Of a stretch of 64,000 bases of DNA, positions 13,591 to 21,498 are shown piece after piece (positions within the stretch are counted from its first letter, which is position 1; every line of letters starts with the position of its first letter). Origin of the DNA: Propionispora sp. 2/2-37. GTDB taxonomy: Bacteria; Bacillota; Negativicutes; Propionisporales; Propionisporaceae. The notes beneath the pieces were generated by a model that was not told the DNA's origin, searched no databases, and was given only the letters and a program-made list of their open reading frames with translations. Both the position numbers and the translations under genes were made by a program. Location of the stretch: contig NZ_CYSP01000003.1 in assembly GCF_001298735.1 (NCBI RefSeq), positions 1-64,000 of the forward strand, in the 5' to 3' direction.

Positions 13591-13622
13591 TAAAAAACGG
13601 GCTGCGTATGAACAGCCCGTTA
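13591..13622 (-). terminator. riboswitch-controlled terminator before thiC
   Basis: Minus strand: 9-bp stem AACGGGCTG / CAGCCCGTT with an 8-nt loop followed by a T-rich run (TTTTTTATTTT). It lies between the TPP aptamer and the thiC ribosome binding site and is the likely expression platform. Confidence 0.85.
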
Positions 13623-13629
13623 CTTACTA

Positions 13630-13717
13630 TATAAGCTATCCCTACGGTGGTACTAACCACGTCAGGTTCCAAGGGTAACATCTCAGCCTTTCGGCGCCCC
13701 CAGCCACAGAAATTCCC
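13630..13717 (-). promoter_or_regulatory. TPP riboswitch (THI element)
   Basis: On the minus strand the universal TPP aptamer blocks appear in order: GGGGGCGCC, GGCTGAGA, ACCCTTGGAACCTGA and the closing TAGTACCACCGTAGGGA. The element stands directly upstream of thiC and is followed by an intrinsic terminator, as expected for thiamine-pyrophosphate-controlled transcription termination. Confidence 0.95.
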
Positions 13718-13802
13718 TATTTTAGTTAGTTAAATTGTATTGTATAACCTGGTTTTTGTAAAGCAAAAGTTTTGCTGTTGATTGTATTGCCTGGGAGTCC
13801 CC

Positions 13803-14321
13803 TTACTGCTTGAGTGATTGAAGGGCATGATTTTCTACCGGCAGACGGATGTATAAAAGCAGCAGGCCGTTCAGGACCGAAAAAACCGCGGCCGTTTTCC
13901 AGGCGGAAAACAACATCGGCAGACAAAACACTTCGATGCAGACCGCCAGATAATTCGGATGCCGCCAATACCGGTAAGGACCACGCCGGATTCTTGGCTC
14001 TCCGGGCAGGATAAGTACACGGGTATTCCAGCAGCGTCCCAGGCTTGCAATACACCAGTAGCGCAGAAACTGAGCCAACAAAATGAAAGTGACCCATACA
14101 CCCCAGCTGCTGCTTACCCCCGCTTTCCCGTTCAGAACTTCAAGTATCCAGCAAAACATCCAGGCTCCATGCAAAAGGATAAACAGGGGATAATGCTTAG
14201 CACCGAATTCAACTGCCCCCCGGTTTATCATATACCGATAATTTACTTTTGCCAGTATTAATTCGCCCAGTCGCTGACAGATAAGAATCAGCATGACTCC
14301 CCAAAAGAATGCGTTCACCAT
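13803..14321 (-). CDS. ICMT-family methyltransferase (BpsB-like)
   Basis: A membrane protein of about 172 residues in the isoprenylcysteine carboxyl methyltransferase superfamily. It has four or five hydrophobic helices and the SAM-binding RRGPYRYWRHPNYLAV motif near residues 116-131. In Bacillus the homologous ypbQ/bpsB gene follows the type III polyketide synthase bpsA and methylates its alkylpyrone products; here the same order is kept. The preferred ATG at 14321 overlaps the PKS stop (ATGGTGA), pointing to translational coupling; an upstream start at 14345 is possible. Confidence 0.85.
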   Translation of the reverse strand: MVNAFFWGVMLILICQRLGELILAKVNYRYMINRGAVEFGAKHYPLFILLHGAWMFCWILEVLNGKAGVSSSWGVWVTFILLAQFLRYWCIASLGRCWNTRVLILPGEPRIRRGPYRYWRHPNYLAVCIEVFCLPMLFSAWKTAAVFSVLNGLLLLYIRLPVENHALQSLKQ

Positions 14322-15361
14322 TGGAATAGCACCTGTTCGGCACAAAACCCCGGCCCCATGGATAACAGCAATCCGAAACGTCCGGCTGCTGCATTTTCAG
14401 CCAGAAATTTTTCCAGCACAAAAAAAATAGTGGCACTGGACATATTGCCATACCGTGCTAAAACATCATAAGCATCATGAAAAACAGCATCATCCAGCGC
14501 TAAACTTTCGGCATAGGCTTTTAACACTTTTACTCCTCCAGGATGCACTACAAAATTTTCAATCGCGCTTTTGTCCACTTGCCAGTTGGCGCAAGCCTGC
14601 GCCACCAAATCCGGCAGGTAGTTCCGGATAATACTCGGTATATCACGGGAAAAGCGTACCTTAAAACCGGACTCTATAATATCCCATCCCATAACACCCT
14701 CCGAATGATCAAACAATGTACTGTAATTGCCCATAATATACGGTCCGTCTCCCTCTCTGGCCAATAGTACCGCAGCAGCGCCATCGCCAAACAATCCTGA
14801 ACCGACCAGATTGGATTTGGAAAAGTCGTTTTGTTGAAATGTCAAACTACAAAGTTCTACCACCACCAGCAAAACGACCTTGTCTTGTATTGTCTGCACG
14901 GCTTCCGCCGCCCTGGCCAAACCGGCCGATCCTCCGGCGCACCCCAGACCCCATACCGGGAGGCGGCGGACATGCCTGGACATTCCCAGACTCTGAATCA
15001 ATTTAGTATCCAGTGTTGGTGTTGCTATTCCGGTAGAAGACACAAACACGACCATCCCGATATCACTAGGACTGATGCCTGCTTTTTCCATTGCCTGTCC
15101 TGCAGCCTGTTCGGCCAACTGCAGGGCCATGATCTGGTAGAGATCATTTCGTTCGGCAAAGGAATGCGGTTGCGTATACCATTCCAATGGCTGCGCCAGA
15201 AACCTCCTGTTAATACAGGCATGGTCAAAGATAGGCAGCATATGTTCCAAATACCGTATCTTGTTATGGAACAATACCCGGACCACCTCTTTTATCTCCG
15301 ACTGACTTACCTGAAATTCAGGTACCGCAGTACCTATCGATAGAATTGCAGCATCCCCCAT
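14315..15361 (-). CDS. type III polyketide synthase (BpsA-like)
   Basis: A 348-residue chalcone/stilbene-synthase-family enzyme that condenses an acyl-CoA starter with malonyl-CoA. The catalytic triad is visible: Cys141 in VWGLGCAGGSAG, His in FVVHPGG and Asn in YGNMSSAT. Partnered with the overlapping ICMT-type methyltransferase, it probably makes alkylpyrones or alkylresorcinols, membrane-associated lipids, as BpsA/BpsB of Bacillus do. Transcription is divergent from the flavoprotein gene at 15527. Product identity is inferred from family only. Confidence 0.92.
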   Translation of the reverse strand: MGDAAILSIGTAVPEFQVSQSEIKEVVRVLFHNKIRYLEHMLPIFDHACINRRFLAQPLEWYTQPHSFAERNDLYQIMALQLAEQAAGQAMEKAGISPSDIGMVVFVSSTGIATPTLDTKLIQSLGMSRHVRRLPVWGLGCAGGSAGLARAAEAVQTIQDKVVLLVVVELCSLTFQQNDFSKSNLVGSGLFGDGAAAVLLAREGDGPYIMGNYSTLFDHSEGVMGWDIIESGFKVRFSRDIPSIIRNYLPDLVAQACANWQVDKSAIENFVVHPGGVKVLKAYAESLALDDAVFHDAYDVLARYGNMSSATIFFVLEKFLAENAAAGRFGLLLSMGPGFCAEQVLFQW

Positions 15362-15526
15362 GTCATCACGACCTCAATACAGATTTCCAATATGACTATA
15401 TATATGCATCAACCCTCCTGATTTTTCCCAAAACAAATTTTTATCATCCTGTACAATATACAATCACAAAATTGGGACACAATAAAATAACTAGAATTCC
15501 CTACTTACCTATAGGAGGCGATACCT

Positions 15527-16930
15527 ATGTTGCTCAGTTTACTGGCAATGAAAATGATGGACCCCATGCTGGACGAAACCATGGCCAAAGTGATGACGGA
15601 AAATTATGAAGACAACCCCTTTCTCCTGGTTACGGCAGCCGAAAAGCTCAGCCCCAGAGCGGTGATTGAAGCATCTATCCGGGCAGAAACCGGCAAGGAG
15701 TTATCCCGTCCGCTTGGCAGTCCGGTAGTTCTTTCTCCCTGGCAGCAAATTCTGCTCAATCCCCGGCAGCTATTTTCACTGCCCACTGACAGTTTACAGG
15801 AAATCAGCCTAAAGACAGTCATTGGTCCGACGGCTAAAAAACCGCTTATCTTAGATATGCCGGTCATGATCACCGGCATGTCCTACGGCGGCTCCTTAAG
15901 CCTGCCGATGAAAATTGCCCTGGCCAAAGGGGCGGCCATGGCCAATACCGCAACGAATACCGGTGAGTCAGCCGTAACTCACGAGGAACGTGAGGCCGCA
16001 AAATTTCTCATTGGTCAATACCACCGCGGCGGCTGGCTCAGCGGCAAAGAACAGCTTAGTCAACTGGATGCTATTGAAATTCAGCTTGGCCAGGGTGCCT
16101 GGGGCGGTGCTGTCGAGGAACCGGTAACCTATATAAAAGATGAACATCTGCAAGAAACCTGGAAGCTTGACAGTGAACATGGCTTTGCCACAGTGTATTC
16201 CCGTATGCCTGGCAAACAGTCAACGCAAGACTACATCAACATGGTAAATTCTATGAAGTCCCAGTACGATGTACCGGTAGGGGTCAAAATTGCCGGCACC
16301 GATTATATAGAATATGAACTGGCTGTTCTTGCCCAAACACAAGCCGACTATATCGTCATTGACGGTTCCGAAGGCGGAACCTCGTCTTCGCCGCCCACTT
16401 TACAGGATGATGTCGGTCTGCCTACTCTGTACTCACTTGTCCGCTGCATTAACTGGCTGGAAGAAAATAATCTGCGTGATCGGTTTAGCATCATTATTAC
16501 CGGCGGCATGACAACTCCCGGCCACTTTTTGAAGGCGTTGGCATTAGGAGCCGATGCCATTTATATCGGTTCCATAGCATTAATGGCCGCTATGCAGGCC
16601 CAGGCGGTAAAAGTACTGCCACAGGCACCGCCGTCACAGCTTGCTCTCTATTCCGGTAAAATGACCGATAAACTGGACATCGACAAAGCAGCACACAGCT
16701 TATTTAATTTTTTAAGTTCCTGTTCTGCGGAAATGAAGCTGGCTTTACAGGCTTTAGGAAAACATTCCTGCAAAGAATTAGGGCTCGACGACCTGGTAAC
16801 GGTCGATAAATATCTAGCGGAATGCATTGGCATCCGCTATGCAGGACAAAGACGCCGAAAAAAAGCGGCATTAGAACATAGCAACGATTATGAAAACCGT
16901 GAAGAAGCTCCTCCTGCGCCTCTTCACTAA
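15527..16930 (+). CDS. FMN-binding glutamate-synthase-like protein
   Basis: A 467-residue TIM-barrel flavoprotein related to the FMN domain of glutamate synthase (YerD-type). The core segments MITGMSYGGSLSLPMKIALAKGA, TNTGESAV, QLGQGAWGG, VGVKIAGTDYIEYEL, IDGSEGGTSSSPP and GGMTTPGHFLKALALGADAIYIGS are all present and bind FMN. Where true GltB carries the cysteines of its 3Fe-4S cluster, this protein has an ALMAAMQAQAVKVLPQAPPS stretch with no cysteine, so cluster-based electron transfer is unlikely. AGGAGG precedes the ATG. Substrate unknown. Confidence 0.85.
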   Translation: MLLSLLAMKMMDPMLDETMAKVMTENYEDNPFLLVTAAEKLSPRAVIEASIRAETGKELSRPLGSPVVLSPWQQILLNPRQLFSLPTDSLQEISLKTVIGPTAKKPLILDMPVMITGMSYGGSLSLPMKIALAKGAAMANTATNTGESAVTHEEREAAKFLIGQYHRGGWLSGKEQLSQLDAIEIQLGQGAWGGAVEEPVTYIKDEHLQETWKLDSEHGFATVYSRMPGKQSTQDYINMVNSMKSQYDVPVGVKIAGTDYIEYELAVLAQTQADYIVIDGSEGGTSSSPPTLQDDVGLPTLYSLVRCINWLEENNLRDRFSIIITGGMTTPGHFLKALALGADAIYIGSIALMAAMQAQAVKVLPQAPPSQLALYSGKMTDKLDIDKAAHSLFNFLSSCSAEMKLALQALGKHSCKELGLDDLVTVDKYLAECIGIRYAGQRRRKKAALEHSNDYENREEAPPAPLH

Positions 16931-16936
16931 TTGCAC

Positions 16937-16973
16937 AAAAGTCTTGCCGGCCAATCGCCAGCAGGACTTTTAT
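16937..16973 (+). terminator. intrinsic terminator
   Basis: A stem of about 15 bp with one mismatch (AAAAGTCTTGCCGGC / GCCAGCAGGACTTTT) ending in TTTTATT, just after the flavoprotein stop. Confidence 0.75.
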
Positions 16974-17083
16974 TGCCTTTTGGCCTTGAAATTCGCAACT
17001 TTTTTATGTGAAAAGCTGCAGAATACCTGTATTTTATAGTATAATAGATTAAGTCTTGCTTTATTTTGGAAAGGAGTTACTTT

Positions 17084-18319
17084 ATGGCAATAATTAATGA
17101 AAATTATCTGAAACTTCCTGGCAGCTATTTATTTGCTGAAATTGCAAGAAGAGTTGCCCAGTTCAAAGAAGAAAATCCCAGCGCGAATGTAATCCGTCTC
17201 GGCATTGGCGATGTGACCCGTCCTTTACCCTCGGCAGTAATCGGCAACCTACATAAAGCCGTTGACGAAATGGCGGATGAGCGCACCTTCCGAGGCTACG
17301 GTCCGGAACAAGGCTATCAGTTCTTAATTGAAAAAATCATTCAAACTGATTATACGCCGCGCGGCATTCAGCTTGACGTTGATGAAGTCTTCGTTAGCGA
17401 CGGCTCCAAAAGCGATGTCGGGAACATTCAGGAAATTTTTGGGATTGACAATAAAGTAGCCATTACCGATCCGGTTTACCCGGTCTACCTGGATACTAAT
17501 GTCATGGCCGGACGGACCGGAGTTCTGGGTAAAGACGGTAAATTTGGCAATGTGGTATATCTGACCTGTAATGCGGAAAACAAATTTGTTCCCGAATTGC
17601 CTGCCGAAAAAGTTGATCTCATCTACATTTGCATGCCCAACAACCCTACCGGTACCACATTAACCAAGGCAGAATTAAAAGTCTGGGTGGACTACGCTAA
17701 AAAACATCACTCGGTTATTCTATACGATGCCGCTTATGAGGCCTACATACAGGATGAAGATATTCCACACAGCATTTATGAAATTGAAGGTGCCAAGGAT
17801 GTCGCAATTGAATTTCGCTCTTTTTCCAAAAATGCCGGTTTTACTGGAACACGCTGCGCTTTCACCGTGGTGCCCAAGAATGTTACCGCTTTGACCTCCG
17901 CGGGTGAAGCTTATCCGCTAAACAAGCTTTGGAACCGGCGCCAAACAACGAAATTTAATGGTACTCCCTATATCATTCAAAAGGGCGCGGAAGCCGTTTA
18001 TTCCGTACAAGGCCAACAGCAGATCAAAACCCTGATACAGTATTATATGACCAATGCCAAAGTCATTCGTGAAGGTCTCGCCAGTATCGGCATTGAAGTA
18101 TATGGCGGTGTAAATGCTCCTTATATCTGGCTGAAAGCTCCTAATGGCCTGGATTCCTGGGCTTTCTTCGACAAACTGCTGACAGAAGCGCATTTAGTGG
18201 GAACACCGGGTTCCGGTTTTGGTCCGGCCGGCGAAGGGTATTTCCGTTTAACCGCTTTCGGCAATCAGGAAAACACGCTGGAAGCTGTGGAAAGAATTAA
18301 AACCCGGTTGAAGGTCTAA
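17084..18319 (+). CDS. dapL: LL-diaminopimelate aminotransferase
   Basis: A 411-residue class I/II PLP aminotransferase that makes LL-diaminopimelate directly from tetrahydrodipicolinate, the short route to lysine and the cell-wall precursor meso-DAP. Typical features are the N-terminal [20 protein letters not shown], the [10 protein letters not shown] segment, [11 protein letters not shown], and the PLP-lysine motif [15 protein letters not shown]. The ATG at 17084 follows GGAAAGGAG; the longer frame from a TTG at 17066 would contain that site. The next gene follows after 25 bp and may be cotranscribed. Confidence 0.96.
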   Translation: MAIINENYLKLPGSYLFAEIARRVAQFKEENPSANVIRLGIGDVTRPLPSAVIGNLHKAVDEMADERTFRGYGPEQGYQFLIEKIIQTDYTPRGIQLDVDEVFVSDGSKSDVGNIQEIFGIDNKVAITDPVYPVYLDTNVMAGRTGVLGKDGKFGNVVYLTCNAENKFVPELPAEKVDLIYICMPNNPTGTTLTKAELKVWVDYAKKHHSVILYDAAYEAYIQDEDIPHSIYEIEGAKDVAIEFRSFSKNAGFTGTRCAFTVVPKNVTALTSAGEAYPLNKLWNRRQTTKFNGTPYIIQKGAEAVYSVQGQQQIKTLIQYYMTNAKVIREGLASIGIEVYGGVNAPYIWLKAPNGLDSWAFFDKLLTEAHLVGTPGSGFGPAGEGYFRLTAFGNQENTLEAVERIKTRLKV

Positions 18320-18344
18320 ACCAACAAAAGAGGTATTCTTAGCT

Positions 18345-19589
18345 ATGACAGATACCGTTTCTCAACTAAATCGCTTAATCATCTACCGGAATGTTATAAA
18401 GGACAGTCTGGTACAGTCTATGCTGTCGATTATCTCCGGCTCCGCCAGTCTTTCCCAAACCTCCGACTGGTATGGCAGATTACTGGAAAAAGCGGAGCAT
18501 CTTTCTTTGCGGGGCAATCTTCTCCATCAGTATCTGCTCTATTTAATTGCCCGTGACGAGAATGTCTTCAGTAGAACTCTTCAACATTCAGGCGGGAAGC
18601 TTGGTAAGGGTTTGCAGCAGGCCCTTGTACAGGATATCACTTTACTCCAGGAATTTTTTGTAACCGATTTCCGCCAATATGTGGACATGGAATTGCTGGG
18701 AAATTATGAGCCAACGGTTTGTAGAGACCAGCATGCACTAACTGTGCTCCAGAATGCTTTTCTTGGTGTTTCACGCCGTCCGGAAGAACTTATTGATATG
18801 TTAGTCCAGTATTACCTCCGTTACGGTTATGGTGATATTGCCGGTTATACTGCCTTCCGCTGGCAGGGTGCTATCGGCCTTACCGGCATTGAACATTACG
18901 ATACCATTCGCCTGACCGATATTATTGGCTACGAACGTCAGAAAACGACTCTGGTGAAAAATACGGAGGCTTTTCTCTCTGATCGCCCATCCAACAATGT
19001 ACTGCTTGTCGGCGCACGCGGCACCGGTAAATCCTCTTCCGTTAAGGCACTGGCAAATGAATATTTTAGCCGTGGTTTACGCTTGGTGGAAGTAGCCAAG
19101 AGTGAGCTCCAGTCGCTGCCCAGACTCATGGAGGTATTGCGCCAATACCGCCAACACTTCATTATTTTTCTGGACGACCTGTCCTTTGAAGAATTCGAGG
19201 TAGAATATAAGTATTTAAAATCTGTGATCGAGGGCGGCGTGGAAACCAAACCCCCCAATGTTTTGATCTACGCTACCTCCAACCGCCGGCATTTGATTAA
19301 GGAGACATGGGCCGACCGCAGTGAAAACCTGGACGAACTGCATCGTGCCGATGCTGTTAACGAAAAAATATCGCTTTCCGACCGGTTCGGCATTGTATTG
19401 AGTTTTATCGCCCCGAGTCAGCAGGAATATCTGGCGATTGTCAGCGAGCTGGCACACAAATACGCTATAGCCTTATCTCCTGAAGAATTAAAGACTGCGG
19501 CACTACAGTGGGAAATCTCTCATACCGGACGCTCGGGCAGAACCGCGCAACAGTTCATCAACCATTTGGTTGGGCAACAGATAGAATAA
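18345..19589 (+). CDS. DUF815 family AAA-type ATPase
   Basis: A 414-residue ATP-binding protein of the DUF815 family. The ATPase core is in the C-terminal half: Walker A GARGTGKSS near residue 222, Walker B FIIFLDDLSFEEFE, and an ATSNRRH sensor-like segment, followed by a lid domain. The N-terminal 170 residues are helical and family-specific. The biological role of DUF815 proteins is not established. It is probably cotranscribed with dapL, but no functional link is evident. Confidence 0.88.
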   Translation: MTDTVSQLNRLIIYRNVIKDSLVQSMLSIISGSASLSQTSDWYGRLLEKAEHLSLRGNLLHQYLLYLIARDENVFSRTLQHSGGKLGKGLQQALVQDITLLQEFFVTDFRQYVDMELLGNYEPTVCRDQHALTVLQNAFLGVSRRPEELIDMLVQYYLRYGYGDIAGYTAFRWQGAIGLTGIEHYDTIRLTDIIGYERQKTTLVKNTEAFLSDRPSNNVLLVGARGTGKSSSVKALANEYFSRGLRLVEVAKSELQSLPRLMEVLRQYRQHFIIFLDDLSFEEFEVEYKYLKSVIEGGVETKPPNVLIYATSNRRHLIKETWADRSENLDELHRADAVNEKISLSDRFGIVLSFIAPSQQEYLAIVSELAHKYAIALSPEELKTAALQWEISHTGRSGRTAQQFINHLVGQQIE

Positions 19590-19598
19590 GCGAAACAT

Positions 19599-19640
19599 AA
19601 TCAGCAGAGGCTGTTCCTAAGGGAACAGCCTCTGCTGATT
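19599..19640 (+). terminator. hairpin after the DUF815 gene
   Basis: Perfect 19-bp inverted repeat beginning AATCAGCAGAGGCTGTTCC with a TAAG loop, 10 bp after the stop. No U-tract follows. Confidence 0.65.
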
Positions 19641-19731
19641 TCCGAAATAAATAATAACTAGTAAGTACCAAAATAAATTGCCGTAGCAGCAACCATCCTC
19701 CTGCTGCATAGACTAATCCGAGGTGGTGTAA

Positions 19732-19986
19732 ATGTTTTTCCGGTCATTGGGAACAATGGATCTAATTGCCCTCATTGTCGTTTTCACACTGATGATCTGC
19801 GAGAAAAAAAATTGCGAAGAACTCGACACCCTAGGCAATCTGATCATTGCCATCGGCGGCCTCATTCTTGCCATCTCCTCCCACAAGAAAAATAATGAAG
19901 TCGGTGTTGAAGCAAGTATCCTTATTCAGAGAAAATTGGATCATCTGGACGAACAAATAAGGCATCTGGTGGAAAAAAAGCCTTAA
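19732..19986 (+). CDS. small membrane protein, hypothetical
   Basis: An 84-residue protein with a GAGGTGG site before its ATG. Residues 9-22 (DLIALIVVFTLMIC) and 36-49 (NLIIAIGGLILAIS) are hydrophobic and look like two membrane segments; the last 30 residues form a charged helix (ILIQRKLDHLDEQIRHLVEKK). Not recognised. It is convergent with the DAHP synthase gene, 10 bp away, and stands alone. Confidence 0.65.
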   Translation: MFFRSLGTMDLIALIVVFTLMICEKKNCEELDTLGNLIIAIGGLILAISSHKKNNEVGVEASILIQRKLDHLDEQIRHLVEKKP

Positions 19987-19996
19987 CTCGGTCCTG

Positions 19997-21016
19997 CTAG
20001 TGATTGGCCTGGCGGCGCAAAAACACCGCCAGTTCACGTACGTCCGCCATAAGTGACGCATAATTAAACGGGTTCAATGATTGCGGACCATCCGATAACG
20101 CCCGTTCCGGCTCCGGATGTACCTCAATCATCAATCCGTCCGCTCCGGCAGCAACCGCTGCCATACTCATGGGTTTTACCATATGCCATTTACCGGTACC
20201 ATGACTGGGATCCACAATGATGGGCAAATGGCTTAACCGCTTGACTACACTAACCGCTCCCAGATCAAGGGTATTTCTGGTATAGGATTCGAAAGTACGG
20301 ATACCCCGTTCACAAAAAACCACATTGGGATTTCCCTCATTAACAATATATTCCGCAGCATGCAGCCATTCATCATAGGTGGCGGAAAGGCCCCGCTTTA
20401 AAAGTACCGGTTTTCCGGTACGCCCAACCTCTTTCAACAAGTGGAAATTTTGCATATTTCGAGCGCCGATCTGCAGCATATCGGCATATTTCACGACCAA
20501 TTCCAAGGCATTGACATTGGTCACTTCGGTAACGATTTTTAAACCGGTGAGTGCCTTGGCCTCGGCCATGAACTCCAGACCTGCTTCCTCCAATCCCTGA
20601 AAAGCATAAGGAGATGTCCGGGGTTTATAAGCACCGCCCCGCAAAAACTGTGCCCCGGCGGCCCGTACTATTTTAGCCGCTTCAAGCAGTTGCTCGCGGC
20701 TTTCGACAGCGCAGGGACCGGCCATAACGACCAAAGATCCGTCGCCGATCTTAACGCCATCAACATCGACAACAGTCGGGTCGGGATGAAATTCCCGGCT
20801 AACCAGTTTATAACTGGAAGTAACCGGTAACGCCTTGTCAACTCCTTCAAAGGCTTCGATCGGCAACGACATAATCGCCTTTTTATCACCAATAATACCG
20901 ATAATCGTACGATACTGTCCATCCACTAAATGGGCCTGCAGACCGGCAGCCTCAATACGATCAATAATATGTTGAACTTGTTCCTTGGTCGCATTCGCGT
21001 TCATTACAATGACCAT
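19997..21016 (-). CDS. aroF: 3-deoxy-7-phosphoheptulonate synthase
   Basis: A 339-residue DAHP synthase of the class I-beta type, which condenses phosphoenolpyruvate and erythrose-4-phosphate to start aromatic amino acid synthesis. Residues 1-70 form the ferredoxin-like regulatory domain seen in the Thermotoga enzyme; the TIM barrel follows with [51 protein letters not shown] and DPSHGTGK. I chose the ATG at 21016 because AAGGAGAGG is just upstream; an earlier in-frame start at 21052 lies in the T-box terminator. The gene is controlled by a T-box leader. Confidence 0.95.
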   Translation of the reverse strand: MVIVMNANATKEQVQHIIDRIEAAGLQAHLVDGQYRTIIGIIGDKKAIMSLPIEAFEGVDKALPVTSSYKLVSREFHPDPTVVDVDGVKIGDGSLVVMAGPCAVESREQLLEAAKIVRAAGAQFLRGGAYKPRTSPYAFQGLEEAGLEFMAEAKALTGLKIVTEVTNVNALELVVKYADMLQIGARNMQNFHLLKEVGRTGKPVLLKRGLSATYDEWLHAAEYIVNEGNPNVVFCERGIRTFESYTRNTLDLGAVSVVKRLSHLPIIVDPSHGTGKWHMVKPMSMAAVAAGADGLMIEVHPEPERALSDGPQSLNPFNYASLMADVRELAVFLRRQANH

Positions 21017-21055
21017 CTTATCCCTCTCCTTAACTTTAATTATTTTACGCAAAAT

Positions 21056-21300
21056 AAAAAGTCCTCATCCAGAAAGGACGAGAACTGTTCTCGCGGTACC
21101 ACCTTTTTTGTCCGTCAGTTAACGGACCGGCTCAATAAAGTACGGGCACTGGCCGATACTCCCCTTCCTATAACGGTGAAGGTCTCCGTCACCACCTACC
21201 ATCCTTATAAACCTAAGGAATTCAGCATGAAGCTCCGAGGCGAACTTCAGCATACACTGCGCACCAGGCTCTCATCTCACCCCGGCTCTCTGTAGCAACC
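21056..21300 (-). promoter_or_regulatory. T-box leader upstream of aroF
   Basis: On the minus strand the T-box core AAGGTGGTACCGCG (about 21092-21105) is followed by the terminator stem CTCGTCCTTTC / GATGAGGAC and TTTTT. Upstream is a Stem I-like region with AGAGAG and GGTGAGATGAGAGCC blocks. In the position usual for the specifier loop the sequence CTGAATTCC reads TTC (21218-21220), suggesting uncharged tRNA-Phe as the signal. T-box identity is firm; the specifier call is tentative. Confidence 0.92.
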
Positions 21301-21309
21301 GCAATATGC

Positions 21310-21498
21310 CTACTTTTCCTCTTCATTACTTTTCAACAATAAGACTATATATAATTTAACACATATTATTTTCATTTGCAAGAGACTATTCGAATTTTTC
21401 TCCGCAAATCTGCAATCCTGTTTCCCTTGCGAACAGCCACCGCTGCCGCCTGAATCCGCCCGGAAAATTCTTCTTTTCTCAATGAAAGCCACGGTCAA
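21310..21498 (-). CDS. possible small coupled ORF after cysN
   Basis: A 62-codon frame begins with TTG overlapping the cysN stop (TTGA), a geometry common in coupled operons. The peptide is basic, has a Gly/Cys-rich patch (SGGSGGCSQGKQDC) and ends in a hydrophobic segment. There is no independent ribosome binding site and no family I recognise; it ends close to the T-box leader of aroF. It may equally be chance. Confidence 0.2.
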   Translation of the reverse strand: MTVAFIEKRRIFRADSGGSGGCSQGKQDCRFAEKNSNSLLQMKIICVKLYIVLLLKSNEEEK

